Counted from the stretch's first letter, positions 52,301 to 62,620 are shown. The stretch: DNA of 64,000 nucleotides from Scortum barcoo (GCA_023238725.1 CM041531.1:19180643-19244642); one strand, 5' to 3'. A program made the numbers and translations. Notes: generated from the letters alone by a model not told the origin.

Positions 52301-55300
52301 CTCCTGGCTGATGTGTGAGGAGGCCCGGGAAAGGTAAACAGAGGACGGCAGAGTGGGATCGATCCCACTCTCATCAGCTCCCACCTCAGGGCCCTGGCCC
52401 GGAAATTGATTGGACCCGCTCAGGGAATACTGTGAAGGTGTGGAATAAAGGTGCCTCATTAAATGGGGAAAAAAGGGGGCTACTTGGCCCCTGCGTTTAA
52501 CTCCTGCGTTGCCATGGTAGGCGGCTGGGCAACTAATGTGGGGCTAATGTTTAGTTAGTGTGTCCATCACCTGGAGAGATGACAGCGACTGCCGCAGGGG
52601 AGCCACTAGCTCCCCTCTTGCCCCCCCGCCCCCCCCAACCACTTTCTCTTTCACACACACTTTCGATCTGTCTGCCCGGATAGGTGGCATTTAGTCAGAG
52701 TTCCCCTCTTGGTAACTCTCAACTGGGTGGCCAGACTCCAAATGCCACATAGCCAGCACTCCTCAGTAGCTTTAGATGGCCTGCTTTGTGGCTGCCCACT
52801 GGCCTGCTCAGTGGGGGACAGGCAGCCATGTCAGCTCAAAGTGGAGACACAGGTTGGTTTCTTCTCACTAAAGGACAGGCAGACAATCAGAGGGATGGAA
52901 GGAGGGACTGACAGAGAGAAAAGGACGTCCGATATCGGCGCTTGGCGGCTTTGTTGTGTGTTTGAGCTGTAGTGATCGAAGGGGAGTGGATTTTGAGAGT
53001 GTTGAAGGGACCATAAAGGATGACATTTCTTTGAAGCGTGGGTTGTATGGAGTGACTGAGAGGCTGCTGAGCAGTGCCACTGGCTGTGTATTCTCCCTGA
53101 CATGCCCCAGTCCTTGCATGTCATCCCCGCTGTGATCAGAGCCCTTTGGAAGCAAATGGCAGGATGATTCTGTGCACAGCTTCTACCCAAGGCAAACCTC
53201 GCTCAAGTTGTTTGTGCACATAATTCTTGCCCTTTGTTTTAACTCGCTTGGGGTGCTGGACGGTAGATGACTTGCTTCATCCTACACTGCAATCATCACT
53301 TGAAAATTTCACAGCACAATATTTTCGGCACAATGTTCCTACTTTCCGTTTGTTTGGAACTTTTTTGTAATGTGATGTGTTTCTCTGTGACAATGGAAAT
53401 TAAAACTGCTCTGAATGGCCACACTTAAAGGCGGGGTGAAATAAAGGAGGTCATAATATCTCAATTCAGACAGTCTTTCATGAAAGATGTTATCAGTTTT
53501 GCACTTAGTTAATAAAATGGAAAGACATAGCTGTGTCAAGGATGAGCTAGAGAGAGAAGTTCAGTCCTTGGCTGCGCAGCTGACTAATCACGAACGTGAA
53601 TGTCCAAAGTTTTTGAAAAGTTAGAGAAATAGTTGGACGTCGCTGTCTTAGTCTGACATTGGACTTCAGAAGAGACAACCCTTTCTCATACAAATTAGGC
53701 CTGTATACATGCCCACATTGCATGGGCTAATATACTTAGGGATGCAACTTCCTGCCACCCAGATTATGTTTGCTGCCAGTCCTTTTCTCCACTGAAGTAT
53801 TTTTCATGTTCTTGTACTGCAGCAAATTTCTTGAGAGGAGGCAACAGTGGATGCTATGCTAACTATTTGACATCACCACTGGAGGCCGGTGTTCAGTTCC
53901 CATCTCACGATTTGAGTAACAGCATTGACTTTTCTGTACTTAACTAGGACCTCAAAACCATGACGCTATTGGTTTCATGGTACTTCAAAATGCATTAGCC
54001 AGTGCAGTTTAGTTGTGTATGAGTATCATTTGTAAGAGAAACAGTCGGATGAGAGGGGGAATGACCGGGATACCCAAATATCTGTCCTATTGTTATACAA
54101 TGATATGTACAAGATGCCTCAGTGAAACAAAATACAAGAATATGTTTGACATAAAAAGAAAATTTTCATCTCATTCGGGTTCATTTTGGGGAGAACTCTC
54201 CCTTAACCCTCCGCTTAAACCTTGTTGTCACTGTTTATGTAAAAAGCGTTGTCTGTTGTATACATTTCCTAATGCTCTGTTAGAAGAACAATAAACAAAA
54301 TAGTTTTCAGAAAAGGAACAATAGCTCTCCCGCTTCCATTTGATATGCGACTCCTTTGCATGCAGCCACTTTTTGTGTTGTACAGTTGTCTGTGTCAAAA
54401 TGAAATGGAGCGTGCATTGTTTTGGGTGGATGATGCTTTGTACGACGTTTTGGGGGAGGGCAACTCACGGCGTCTCGCATTTACGTTGGCGGCAATTGGG
54501 ACAATCTTTGACATACACACTCGCGTCGGCAATTGTATGCACAGACGTTAACAAAGCCACTCACACACCTATGTAGACATGTAAGAGTGCAAGCACACTG
54601 CCACACATACAGGTGCAAACACACAAACGCGCACATGGAAAGACGCTTAGAAATAGAAAGGCTACACCTGGCTACATGAGGCATCCTTGCGAGGATTAAA
54701 TCAGCACTTCAAAAGAGCAGGAAACAAAAACACTCCCAGCAGAGGAGAGGGGAGCGGCTCGGCAGCCGAGACTGTCATCTCCAGACGGAGCGAGGGAGTG
54801 GGAGAGGAGGGGAAGGAGGGAGGAGAATGAGGAGAGAAGAAGAGGGCGGAGTTTTCAGGTGTGGTTGACTGGAAGGTGTGTGTGTGCAAAGAGGAATTTA
54901 CATATTTGTGTGTGAATGTAGTGTATGTCTTTTTGTCCGGGTGTTTGTGTTTGGAGAGGGTGTAATTGTAGGGATGCACCATATTTTTACTGTCTGTGGT
55001 AGGACTATTTTTCACGCATGCAATTAAAGAAGTGTCTTTACTTTTGGTCTTTGCAGAGACCTCATAAAAATGATTGAAAGTACTTTGAATTGTCATAAAT
55101 AATTTTATCACTAAACAAAGAGTATCTCTAAGCAGTTAATACATTCCCAAGGAAAAAACAGTATTTTCTTCATCTGCAAACTCATATACAAGTTTAATTT
55201 CTTACAGGAAAAATCTGACATTTTTTTAAAGTTTTTAAAAAATGTATAAAAATAATTTTGATTTTAGTTGTGCTTGTTCTACAGATTGAATGTATATTTT

Positions 55301-55640
55301 ACTATGAAAGTATTTTTGTAGGCTCAGAAGACTTAATAAAGTGTGTGTATCATACAATAATTAAATACAATTTACAATAATACATAAAAATGTTTTCTTG
55401 AGGAGCAGTGACAGTTTAAGAATTTAGTTTTACTTTTTTTTTTAGATTAGATACACCTATGGGACAAGTGGCTGCCTGTATAAAGTACCTTTTTTTTTTT
55501 ATTATCCCATGTGTCTGCAGGTGGAGTTTGAGTGGCTGCGGCAGTACTGGTTTCAGGGCCAGCGTTACGCCCGCTTCTGCAGCTGGTGGACCAGACCGAT
55601 GGAGCAGCTGGAGAAGGACTGGAGGCTCATGGAGACCATG
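19030..55640 (+). CDS. fto: fto: 2-oxoglutarate/Fe(II)-dependent RNA m6A/m6Am demethylase (exons 1-7 of the coding region; 3' end outside window)
   Basis: FTO oxidatively removes N6-methyl groups from adenosines in RNA in the nucleus, using Fe(II), 2-oxoglutarate and O2. Seven coding exons were identified by splice sites and similarity to vertebrate FTO. Their intron phases are 0,0,1,1,0,0, with exon 7 ending in phase 0. Numbering the product across exons (ignoring the surplus T in exon 3), the Fe(II) ligands are His363 and Asp365 (WHHDE) and His436 (HQHCVLAG). The 2-oxoglutarate-binding Arg pair is Arg445/Arg451 (RFSSTHR). The substrate-side motifs CLLRDLVRV and TYRYLDTRLF are kept. The part seen is about 542 residues, against roughly 410 for the same part of human FTO. 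The difference is an acidic repeat insertion in exon 3. The last part of the C-terminal helical domain (human exons 8-9) is not found before 64000, in keeping with the very long last introns of this gene. Confidence 0.93.
24744..24790. repeat. (TG)n-(AG)n compound microsatellite
   Basis: About 8 TG units are followed by about 16 AG units. It is in fto intron 1. Confidence 0.95.
26113..26593. repeat. Cluster of dinucleotide microsatellites
   Basis: Within 480 bp there are two GT runs (26113-26131, 26144-26159), a CT run (26321-26345) and a CA run (26572-26593), with a further GT run at 26923-26941. These create long repetitive frames on both strands that are not genes. Confidence 0.9.
33368..33490 (+). 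mobile_element. Degenerate tRNA-derived SINE fragment
   Basis: A tRNA-like head with a B-box-like GCTAGTTTGAATCC (33408-33421) is followed about 30 bp later by GCCCTTGAACAAGATGTTTGACCCCC. The latter is a diverged form of the GCCCTTGAGCAAGGCACTTAACCCCC block that marks common fish SINEs. No obvious tail or target duplication was seen. It lies within fto intron 1. Confidence 0.6.
34283..34314. repeat. (TG)n microsatellite
   Basis: About 16 uninterrupted TG units in fto intron 1. Confidence 0.95.
36190..38160 (-). mobile_element. 5'-truncated L2/CR1-superfamily LINE with decayed reverse transcriptase
   Basis: The minus strand encodes, in order, a linker with TKTIKLFPNQKPWLDSTVKP (about 38130-38060) and RT motifs PVPKKSAVTCLNDFRPVALT (about 37590-37520), FAYRENRSTEDAV (about 37450), LFVDL (about 37340), STGTPQGCMLSPALFTLFTSD (about 37150) and VKFADDT (about 37060-37040). 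Then come NNNLVLNTSKTKEVIVDYRR (about 36960-36900) and the tail-side LVKKAQQRLFFLRKLKRAGL (about 36790-36730). The frame changes at least four times, so the copy is dead. The 3' end is the ACAATAAAGATTCTTGATTC block at 36190-36209, typical of this group. The 5' side fades near 38160, the usual 5' truncation of LINEs. The family resembles fish L2 (Maui) or Rex1; I cannot decide which. Confidence 0.9.
40758..40835 (+). CDS. fto: fto exon 2
   Basis: 78 bases, phase 0 to phase 0, bounded by TTCCACAG and CTG|GTGAGC. It encodes 26 residues starting RRRLLQELGNQKIPFLAPSD and ending GFQQL, which corresponds to the LRLLEEL...YLTP...FYQQ segment of human FTO. The alternative acceptor two bases downstream (after ACAGAG) would throw the exon into a frame without this similarity. 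Confidence 0.85.
41043..42079 (+). CDS. fto: fto exon 3 (core of the catalytic domain; apparent 1-nt frameshift and acidic repeat insertion)
   Basis: The acceptor TTTCCAAG is followed by TGG GAC TCC AGT TAT (WDSSY), continuing QQL of exon 2 as in human QQWQLKY. Frame is then lost unless one T of the TTT at 41057-41059 is discounted. After that the frame runs GLVLRRSCSLP, GCLLRDLVRV, TYRYLDTRLFAIPW, a long acidic insertion, FNVTLLNYMDP, EEPYYGMGKMAVGWHHDEN and VAVYSYSCHDDK, to the donor AAAG|GTAAGA in phase 1. The HxD iron ligands are encoded at 42010-42018. The surplus T may be a sequencing or assembly error. Alternatively, a weak exon-2 donor 8 bases further on (CCT|GTCACA) would restore frame with the sequence VSLGTPVIS. 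The exon is about 400 bases longer than its human counterpart. Confidence 0.9.
41446..41643 (+). repeat. fto: In-frame ~30-bp tandem repeat coding an acidic Ser/Glu-rich insertion in Fto
   Basis: Seven imperfect units within exon 3 encode variants of EEGDTESKHS: EEGDTESKHS, EDSKNS, EGGDSESRQS, EEGDTESKHS, EEWDIESKHS, EEGCSGSKQ and EGEWETESKHS. Two units are identical in protein but differ in third-base positions (for example TCT/TCC and AAA/AAG), so the array is not brand new. It sits between the LN-FF helix and FNVTLLNYMD, a region that in human FTO is a shorter flexible loop. The segment is predicted to be disordered, strongly negative and rich in possible Ser phosphorylation sites of the S-E-E type. 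It is frame-preserving overall. Confidence 0.9.
42080..44591 (+). other. fto: fto intron 3 (2.5 kb)
   Basis: Starts GTAAGA and ends GACTGACAG. It contains a run of 23 T at 43638-43660 and otherwise non-repetitive sequence with no supported exon. Confidence 0.85.
44592..44717 (+). CDS. fto: fto exon 4
   Basis: 126 bases, entering in phase 1 after ACTGACAG and leaving in phase 1 at AGAG|GTACTC. It encodes a short Gly/Ser/Glu linker (ESSEGGSGEK) and then CWRVGLKVAWDIHTPGLMLP followed by LESGDCYYMR. This matches human [20 protein letters not shown]...GDCYFML, part of the double-stranded beta-helix core. The final residue before the Asp-Asp formed with exon 5 is Arg, where human has Leu. Confidence 0.92.
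45813..45839. repeat. (CA)n microsatellite
   Basis: About 13 CA units directly upstream of the SINE-like sequence at 45849. Confidence 0.95.
45849..45990 (+). mobile_element. tRNA-derived SINE-like repeat
   Basis: The head reads CCTAGTGATTAAAGAGCC (A-box region), then about 35 bp later CACTGTTTTGATACC (B-box region). It is followed by a tail-side block AAAGACACCGAACCCCTACC, which resembles the AAGGCACTGAACCCCTAACT block of fish SINEs. The copy is diverged, and no clear target-site duplication was seen. Confidence 0.5.
48547..48626 (+). CDS. fto: fto exon 5 (distal Fe ligand and 2-oxoglutarate Arg residues)
   Basis: 80 bases entered in phase 1 after TTTACCAG and left in phase 0 at GAG|GTGAGA. 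It encodes (D)DLNSTHQHCVLAGETARF followed by SSTHRVAE. The second His of HQHC corresponds to human His307 (iron ligand). The Arg of ARF and of THR correspond to Arg316 and Arg322, which bind 2-oxoglutarate. The spacing of 9 and 6 residues is exactly kept, so the active site is complete. Confidence 0.95.
48627..49084 (+). other. fto: fto intron 5 (458 bp)
   Basis: Starts GTGAGA and ends TCCTACCAG. Nothing notable within. Confidence 0.9.
49085..49228 (+). CDS. fto: fto exon 6
   Basis: 144 bases, phase 0 on both sides, after TCCTACCAG and before GAG|GTGGGG. It encodes CSSGTLTYIQSQCQEALSNL, a variable middle with TDPETGS, and LQPTTLQHCEEIHNE. It matches human CSTGTLDYILQRCQLALQN...LKQGEEIHNE at the junction of the catalytic and C-terminal domains. 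Confidence 0.93.
49229..55520 (+). other. fto: fto intron 6 (6.3 kb)
   Basis: Starts GTGGGG and ends GTGTCTGCAG. It includes a run of 16 A (50401-50416), C-rich tracts near 52620-52637 and AT-rich stretches. The block 50560-51120 is unusually free of simple repeats and GC-balanced, and could be a regulatory element. No exon was supported. Confidence 0.85.
55521..55640 (+). CDS. fto: fto exon 7
   Basis: 120 bases, phase 0 to phase 0, after GTGTCTGCAG and before ATG|GTAAGG. It encodes VEFEWLRQYWFQGQRYARFC followed by SWWTRPMEQLEKDWRLMETM. This is very close to human VEFEWLRQFWFQGNRYRKC..WW..PM.QLE, the first helices of the C-terminal domain. It is the last fto exon that I can identify in the window. 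Confidence 0.95.
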
Positions 55641-57184
55641 GTAAGGCCGCTCGGACGCACTGTCTGGTTTCTCAGCCTGTGTGGTGCACTGAGCTCAGTG
55701 TCACTTGTGTTACTAATCCTTCAGCGGTTAAATTAAATGTATTTCCACCTTTTTTTGCAGGCCTTTTTTTTGGGGGGGGTTCCTCCACAACTTTAGTTTA
55801 CAGAGACACCACCCTCAGCCCTCAGCTTTATATTTAATTTAGTTTAATAGAATAGATGAAAACATAGGTGTAAATCGCCTTTCTGATATAAAAACCTGTT
55901 TTATATGATAGTACAGAAAATATATGTATATATAGAAAATGTATTGAGCCTGATATTGATAATATGGGAACACAATATGTTATATATTGTTAATAAAAAA
56001 AATACATTATATTAATAATAACATAATTAATTATATTCTTAAAAGTGGACAATAATAATTAAGCATTTTTACCATTTACATTTTACCACCAAAGGTGCAC
56101 AGCTTTGTGACTACTGTGGTCAATCTGGAATTTAATAACTTCACCTTTCCAAATGCTCAACATGCCTCTGCTTGTGATTCTTAAACAAACTACATAAGTG
56201 ATCTGCCATCCAGTAATGCTTCTCACAAGTAAGGGTGTGTTTCAGATTACATGATGGATTGTCTAACTTCTCACCACAGTGCATTATTAAAGATGTGTCA
56301 TGTGTTTAATTGTAGCCTCACAGAAGTTTTATTGGAGAGGAACGTGGAACGCACAGCTATTAGTTAGACACCACTGTAAAGGAATCACACTCAGTAATGT
56401 CAGACTCGTAATTAAGTCACCTTAGTCACAGCTCTGTACTGTGCATATGTGCCACACACACACACACACTCCGCACACACTCCACACTGTAGATACACAG
56501 CTCACAAACACACACAGACGCACGCTCGGTCTGGTTTTCTCTCCCTCCCCACAGGTTCAACGCAGCCCCTCTCTCATAGCTAGATTTCAAAGAGTGTGTG
56601 TGTTCACGTGTACGCGTGTGTGTTTAACACACAGACACCAGAAGCAGCAGGGGGCACTCTTGTATCACTGTAGCAGCAGCAGAGGGAGCAGAAAGAGCCA
56701 GGCTCCTCTTTTTTCCTCTCCGCTTCCTCTCTCTCTCTCTCACCTCTCTCACTCTTTCTCTCTCTCTCTGTGTCTCTTTATGTCTCTCACCCACTCCTGC
56801 TGTCTCTGGGAGCTCTCTGTCTCTGTCAGTGTCGAGCGCTGAGCAGTAATCACATCTAATGCTCAGGCGGGGATAAAGACAGGGGCTGGAGGAGAACAGT
56901 ACTGCTGCTGCCGACGCGCTGCTCGGCTGTGTAGTCTCTCTCTCTCTCTCTCTCTTCCTTTCTCTCACTTAGTCAAACAGCCTGGCATAGGGCGGGTGGG
57001 TGGTGGGGGGGTTTAGTAGACAGGGGCTAAACTCATCTAGAGCTCCACCTCTGGGCCCAGATGAAGTGTGTGATTTGGACCTGTATTTAGAAAAGGGCAT
57101 CAGTGAAATGTGAGGTCTTTCTCTCTCTCTCTGCTGCTGCTGCTGTATCACCGTCTCTCTCTAATGGACGAGCAAACCACATCC

Positions 57185-57237
57185 ACTAGATAGATAGATA
57201 GATAGATACTTTATTGATCTCCAAGAAGAAATTCATA
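57185..57237 (-). mobile_element. LINE-type 3' tail with (TATC)n, just downstream of tRNA-Gly
   Basis: On the minus strand, GAATTTCTTCTTGGAGATCA leads into ATAAAGTATC and then TATC repeats (57189-57208 on the plus strand as GATA). This is a diverged form of the GAATTTCCCCTTGGGGATCA...AATAAAGTATCTATC 3' end shared by many fish retroposons. It starts about 12 nt after the tRNA gene and runs in the same direction. Confidence 0.6.
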
Positions 57238-57247
57238 AAAGTGTGTT

Positions 57248-57318
57248 TGCATTGGCCGGGAATCGAACCCGGGCCTCCCGCGTGGCAGGCGAGAATTCTA
57301 CCACTGAACCACCAATGC
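57248..57318 (-). tRNA. tRNA-Gly (anticodon GCC)
   Basis: The minus-strand 71-mer starts GCATTGGTGGTTCAGTGGTA, has the anticodon loop CTGCCAC (anticodon GCC), the T-loop GGTTCGATTCC, an acceptor stem closed by CCAATGC, and discriminator A. The A box (TGGTTCAGTGG) and B box (GGTTCGATTCC) match the Pol III consensus. All stems pair and I see no substitutions against the usual vertebrate tRNA-Gly-GCC. A TTTT terminator candidate lies at 57237-57234, about 11 nt downstream. The gene lies antisense in fto intron 7. A LINE-type tail follows directly, so it could be either a normal gene or a recently retroposed copy. Confidence 0.95.
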
Positions 57319-58426
57319 TTTGTGTATGTTACCCATGTGGATTTCTGTCACGCAGCAGAAACTTTGCGGCAGACTTTTCACAATGAAGAAAATAAAACGT
57401 GGACCACTCTTTTGGAAAAAAAAAAAAAGAATCAATAAAATAAGATCTTTAAAAATTAGTGTATATTGTTATGTTTTGACATTTAAAGTATATGCCGTAT
57501 TTTTCGATTTTTTTTCATTGAAAATTACACTGATGCATGTTTATTTATAATAACTTTACAGTTTAAATTCTTTGTCTACATTTCATTAAATCGCATGTCG
57601 TCAAATTACACAAAAGCGAGTAGATCTTTTCCAGAAATGCATACCGAGGCTTCGCAAAAAAAATACACTGCTGAATGCATAAATGCAATCACTCACTATT
57701 GTGATGAAAGACAACATTATTGCTCTCGCAGGCAATATTTACATACATGCATCGACCCCTGATATGCTGATGAAAGGCACTTTATAGATGTGACTTATAG
57801 ATTTTCCTTTTGGAGGTTTTGATAGCTGCGGCTTTCCTGCAGTTAGATTAAAATGCATTTCTCTAAATTACTTTGAGTTATTTAAATTATGTGGGTTCCC
57901 CCCTACATTCCTTTATTGCGTATATTTTACATTTGGAAGCTGGCAATTGACAGTGTGGTGTAATTTAGTGAAATACCAGTGACCTACTGGGTGCAGATGC
58001 TGTTTGCCATGTATTTATTTAGATTTTTCTGTTTCCTGCAGAGTGTATTTTAGCACGGCATTATTTTAGTCAAATCTGATATCACCGTGGGTATTTTAAA
58101 ATAACAAATATATGTCTCTTTAAATAGGGTTTATAAATTGACACTGTGTTGTTTTATACACTGCGCCGTAGCAATAAAACAGGCTATTGTTTTATCCTGC
58201 TAAAATAGCAATACAAACAGCCAGCCTTCCTCTCTTTATTGTCATATTTAGCACACAGTGTTGTGGGATGCGCAGGGCTGTGTATGCGTTTGTTGAAGAA
58301 TATTGCAATATGGGGGGACTAGCTCCTGTTTATGGATACTGTCTCTCCCTGGGGCTCCCTCTCTGCTCCTCAGCCTGTTGTCATGCAAATGCTCATCCTT
58401 CCATTTGAATGACATTCTGATAAAAT

Positions 58427-58454
58427 ACATAAATAAATAAATAAATAAATAAAT
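58427..58454. repeat. (AAAT)n microsatellite
   Basis: About seven AAAT units. Confidence 0.9.
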
Positions 58455-59000
58455 GAGGCGCCGACACAAAACAAGTCCACTTGCTTTGCTTTCGCCTCTT
58501 TCTGGTACCTCATGAATTCATGTGGTTTCTTAATAGAAACAAAGAGACGTGCCACTGAATAATCTTCAAGTGTAGGTATGTGCATGCGAACGTACAGCAA
58601 AAGTATTATGTGTGCGTGAGTGTGTGTGTGTGTATTTGTGGGGGGCGGTAGCGTATATAAGGTAAAGGTTGTTTCTGGAGGGTGGACAAAAAGGACATTA
58701 ACTTAAAGGTTTTACATTCCCCTGTGATCCAGGGTGCCATAGTCCGTTTAGACCTGCCTCGCTCGCAGCTTTATGCTCCCTCAGGACTCCGCTATCATGG
58801 CTATCATACAATAGTGACATTTCCTTAAACTAGCAACAATGAATAGCTTCCGTCTGACTGACAATAGAAAGAGAGTCTTGGCTTTATGCAGAATATTTTA
58901 AATATCGGTGTGGTATTTTTTATCTTTCCTCTTTTCACTGTGGGGGAGAAGCGACAGCGACGAGCCCGTGAGCACATCTCCCCTTTTTTCTCCTGTCCTG

Positions 59001-59216
59001 TGTGTGTGTGTTTAAGTGTGTGTGTGAGTGTGTGTGTGTGTGTGCATGCATTGATGTTAATGTATGCACTTGGCATGACTTTAATTGATTTAGCAGCTCT
59101 GCTTGCACAGTACAGCTTTTTCCCTAATTTGTCACTTTCCTGACTTCTGTGGCTGCTCATCTCACAACTTCAAAAGCCACCGTGGATGCAAAGAGATTTC
59201 AATGCACTCCGTCTCT

Positions 59217-59250
<34 letters not shown>
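59001..59250. repeat. (GT)n and (CT)n microsatellites
   Basis: An interrupted GT run (59001-59043) and a clean CT run (59219-59250), separated by unique sequence. Confidence 0.9.
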
Positions 59251-59252
<2 letters not shown>

Positions 59253-60109
59253 TCTCTTGCTTTATGTTCTTTCTTTCTCTTGTTGTTCAGTCTCCAGCTC
59301 CCGCTATCTCGCCCTATCTCTGTCTCTTTCTCACACTTTCTCCCTCATTTGACAGCAGAACGAGCCTTGTAGATGGAAATCTTTTCAACACACATCAAGG
59401 AAATTAATCTACTTTCATAATAAATGGGATCCACTCAGTTGAATACATTTGTATACTTCAAGATGTACAAAACAGGAAGTGGTATCGGGGCCATGTCTTC
59501 CTCTACTCCGTTCACCCAGCCTGTCACTCCCTGTTTTCCCCCGACGGTTTGGTCACACACACATAAACGCAGCACATGCTGTCTTTTTTTTTCTCCTCAT
59601 TGTGTGACAAAGTTTACCTTCTAGTAGAGGCTGACTTTTGCGCGCATGCCTTGCATGCGTACATGTGTGCAGGGATGCGCCCAGTGTCCATCTCTTTCAC
59701 CCCCTCTCTTTAATAACTGTCTTCATGAAACAAGCCAGGCTGCTGAGGAGGGCGGCCCTGCAATCATACACGGCCTGGCCTGGGTCACCATCGATAGCTG
59801 ATTAGGTTATCGACCTAGCGTGGTGGAGGGTGGGTGCCGAGGAGTGGTCGGAAGTGGGAGGGAAAGGAACTGTAGGGAGAGTCTGTAGATACAGACAGAG
59901 AGGGGGAGAGAAAAGAGAGGGGGCTGAGTGTGTATGTGTGTGTGTTGGAGAGGAGGGGCGGGGGGTCAATGTAAATGTTATTGCTGTGTGAGCTCATTTG
60001 ATCAAAGTCCTGGAAAGGTTAAGCGAATCCAATCTGGTTTTGTATGGCAGAGTGGAGACACAGGCGCACAGGGAAGAAACCCCCAGGACGGAGAATGGAT
60101 TATCATATT

Positions 60110-60345
60110 GGCGCTGGAGTAGCAGGGGCCTCCGACGGACAGTTTACCCTGCCCGTAATGCGTTTAGACAGCAATTGGCCTTAATAACCTTTATTGACTT
60201 CAGCGGGTCAGTGCCAAGAATCTAATTATCAAAGTGTATCAATTTCATTGGAGTTTAGAGTTGCACCGCTCACAATAATTATTTTAAGGTCGGGCCGGGG
60301 CAATTAATCCCCTCTCCACTTATTTGATGGCTTTGTAAAACATTA
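60110..60345. promoter_or_regulatory. Candidate intronic regulatory element (homeodomain-core rich)
   Basis: A repeat-free block in fto intron 7 with closely spaced TAAT/ATTA cores (CTAATTATCA, ATAATTATTT, CAATTAATCCCC). The TAATCCC core fits bicoid-type homeodomains, and ATCAAAG sequences nearby resemble TCF sites. Dense homeodomain cores without simple repeats are common in developmental enhancers. FTO introns in vertebrates are known to harbour Iroquois enhancers. The call is inference from motif density alone. Confidence 0.25.
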
Positions 60346-60799
60346 TAAATGTTATGGTTTCTGTTGTGCGTTTCACCGTAAATAATTTCAGGGAGCAATT
60401 TTTTGTAATGTATTATTTGGAGAGCGCAAGCGTGCTGGTTGAGCTGAGGGAAAAAAGGCAGCATATTTCGAAAGCTAGAGGCCACAGCTGAATCATGTTG
60501 CAGATGTTTACCAGCAGTCATTTTTCTCTTTCTCCTGCCGTTTTACTCGCACAGTCGGGTTGAGTTTTAAAGCCACTTTATATGCACACATGGAACCCAG
60601 ATTAATTATAAGTGTGAACTAAGCAGTAAAGTGTTTAAAGACCATTTATATTGCTCATTATGAAGCCATTCATTATCTCTTACATTAAATCACACTGTGT
60701 TTATGCATCATATTGTTCTGCATTTCAAGCTCTGTACTGCGCAAATAGGCTTATGCATTTATTATATTCCAATTCTTTGTGGCTCTTACGCTTAAACGT

Positions 60800-60828
<29 letters not shown>
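60800..60828. repeat. (GT)n microsatellite
   Basis: About 14 GT units in fto intron 7. Confidence 0.95.
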
Positions 60829-60831
<3 letters not shown>

Positions 60832-62570
60832 CATGTGGGTTTGGTATGTGTTGGTATCCCCGAGTATGTGCACTGTGTGTCCACGGTGTGAATGAAAGAA
60901 GTAAATGTGCAGCTGCACAGTAGTTTATCCTTCATTGATAGTCAATACATGCTGTTACCTGGATAGTAGCAGCTGTTTTTCCTTATCGCACAACGTAGAG
61001 TAGAGGCCTAATCCACGCGCTCATTATTGCACGGCCTTGTTTACCCGTGGCTCTATATTAGCTTGCTTGCTTTGCCCTATTTAGACGGCGCCGTATATAA
61101 AAAAGAAATTACTCAAAGATTATTGTTATTATTCATTTAAAGAGGAAATATATGGCTGATAATACATTTTACATCACGCAGCAACTTGTGTTTGGAAATA
61201 TAAAATGAAAAGAAGCAGGAAGAGAGGGAGAGGGAGAGAGAGCGTGAGCGAGAAAGAGAGAAGGGGAGAAAATGTAGCGGTGCAAAGGTATTTGCAATTC
61301 TCTTTGAAGTCCCTATTCAACAGGGTAAGCTGAATTTTCGGCAGTGCCTGATAGTGTTCTGCGTAAATGCTTAAACCCCTTTAGAGAATTTTCATGGGCA
61401 GATACGCGGTGGCTTGAAGGGGAGCGTTTATGTTACCTGGAGCCAATGCAGCCCGCAGCTTTGTACCTAAAGATGTACACTAGTAGTGAATGGAATCCCA
61501 CAGAGGTTTGTCTATGACAGAATCTCACAGCAGCATCGCTGTAAGCCGAAGCGGGCGGGGGGGCTACGAACAGATTTAACCCTGTCACTTCTTAGCTGGC
61601 ATCACTACATGAATACACACATGGAGGAACAAAAACACTCGGAGAGACACGCTCTTACTTTCACATAAAGTGATGTCCATTTCGGAAAGTTTGGTGACTC
61701 TCTCAAGTAGTGCTGTTTTCAGTCAACATATATCTGAAATGGAGAGTACTGCTGCAGTTGAATTGTCAAATTGCGTATTTTTTGAGTCTTCTTTCATGGA
61801 TTTTTAAAAAAATGATATTTCTTCTACAATATCACTACAATATTCAGTTACTGTTTGAATGTTACAGTGGAATTAAGAGTGACCTATTCGATTGAGACAC
61901 GCTCACACGGTGGCCATTGTTCTTGTTGTCAGACTTCCTTGTATTTTACCATGTATTACTGTCTGTTAGTGAACAAAACCTGACACCAGCTCATCTTTTC
62001 CTCCCTCGTGGATTGGTTTCTCATTTAAAATAATTAAAACGACTTGTCATGTAATTATTTCTCAATAACAGGATGCAGCTGAAGTGTCCTGGAAGCTGAG
62101 GTGTTGAGAGTTGCTCCACTTTCGCTTCATCAGTCGAGTCATACCTGATCAAACTTGTTTCTAGGCTGTGGATGACTGAATTTGGAATGTATCGGAGGAA
62201 CTTCATCACCAATGTCACAATGGGGGGAACCGCAAATGATACCGTGCCATTGTTTTTACATCACTGCCGTTTATGAAAGAAAATGAGCTCATCGAAAAAC
62301 CCCTCATTTCTTTTTTTCTTTTCTTTTTTTTTTTTGTCCTTGTACCCATGGCTGTCAGCTGCAGCGTGGATCTTCACAATGAGGGGGTGGGGAATTTTAT
62401 TGACAGCGGTTTGGATAATTTATTTTGTTTGTCTGTGAATTGTGATGTTGACAGTGTTTTTACTGTATCAGCAGGCTTTGAAGGCGGCTTGTCTCGTCTT
62501 CTTAGAAAACAAATGAGCACTTTACAGAGACTGATCTGCCTTATCCGCTTAGCAGCTTCCTCAATCCCTG

Positions 62571-62620
62571 CATTTATTTATTTACTTACTTATTTACTTA
62601 CTTATTCATTTACTTACCTC
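62571..62620. repeat. (TTTA/TTAC)n imperfect tetranucleotide repeat
   Basis: Alternating TTTA and TTAC units. Confidence 0.85.

Noticed and set aside
53880..53960. Possible SINE head (GGTGTTCAGTTCCC)
   Set aside because: The B box is poor, and there is neither an A box nor a recognisable tail block.
57214..57438. 74-codon plus-strand open frame containing PGIEPGPPAWQARILPLNH
   Set aside because: This peptide is the antisense of tRNA-Gly, a known source of false protein predictions.
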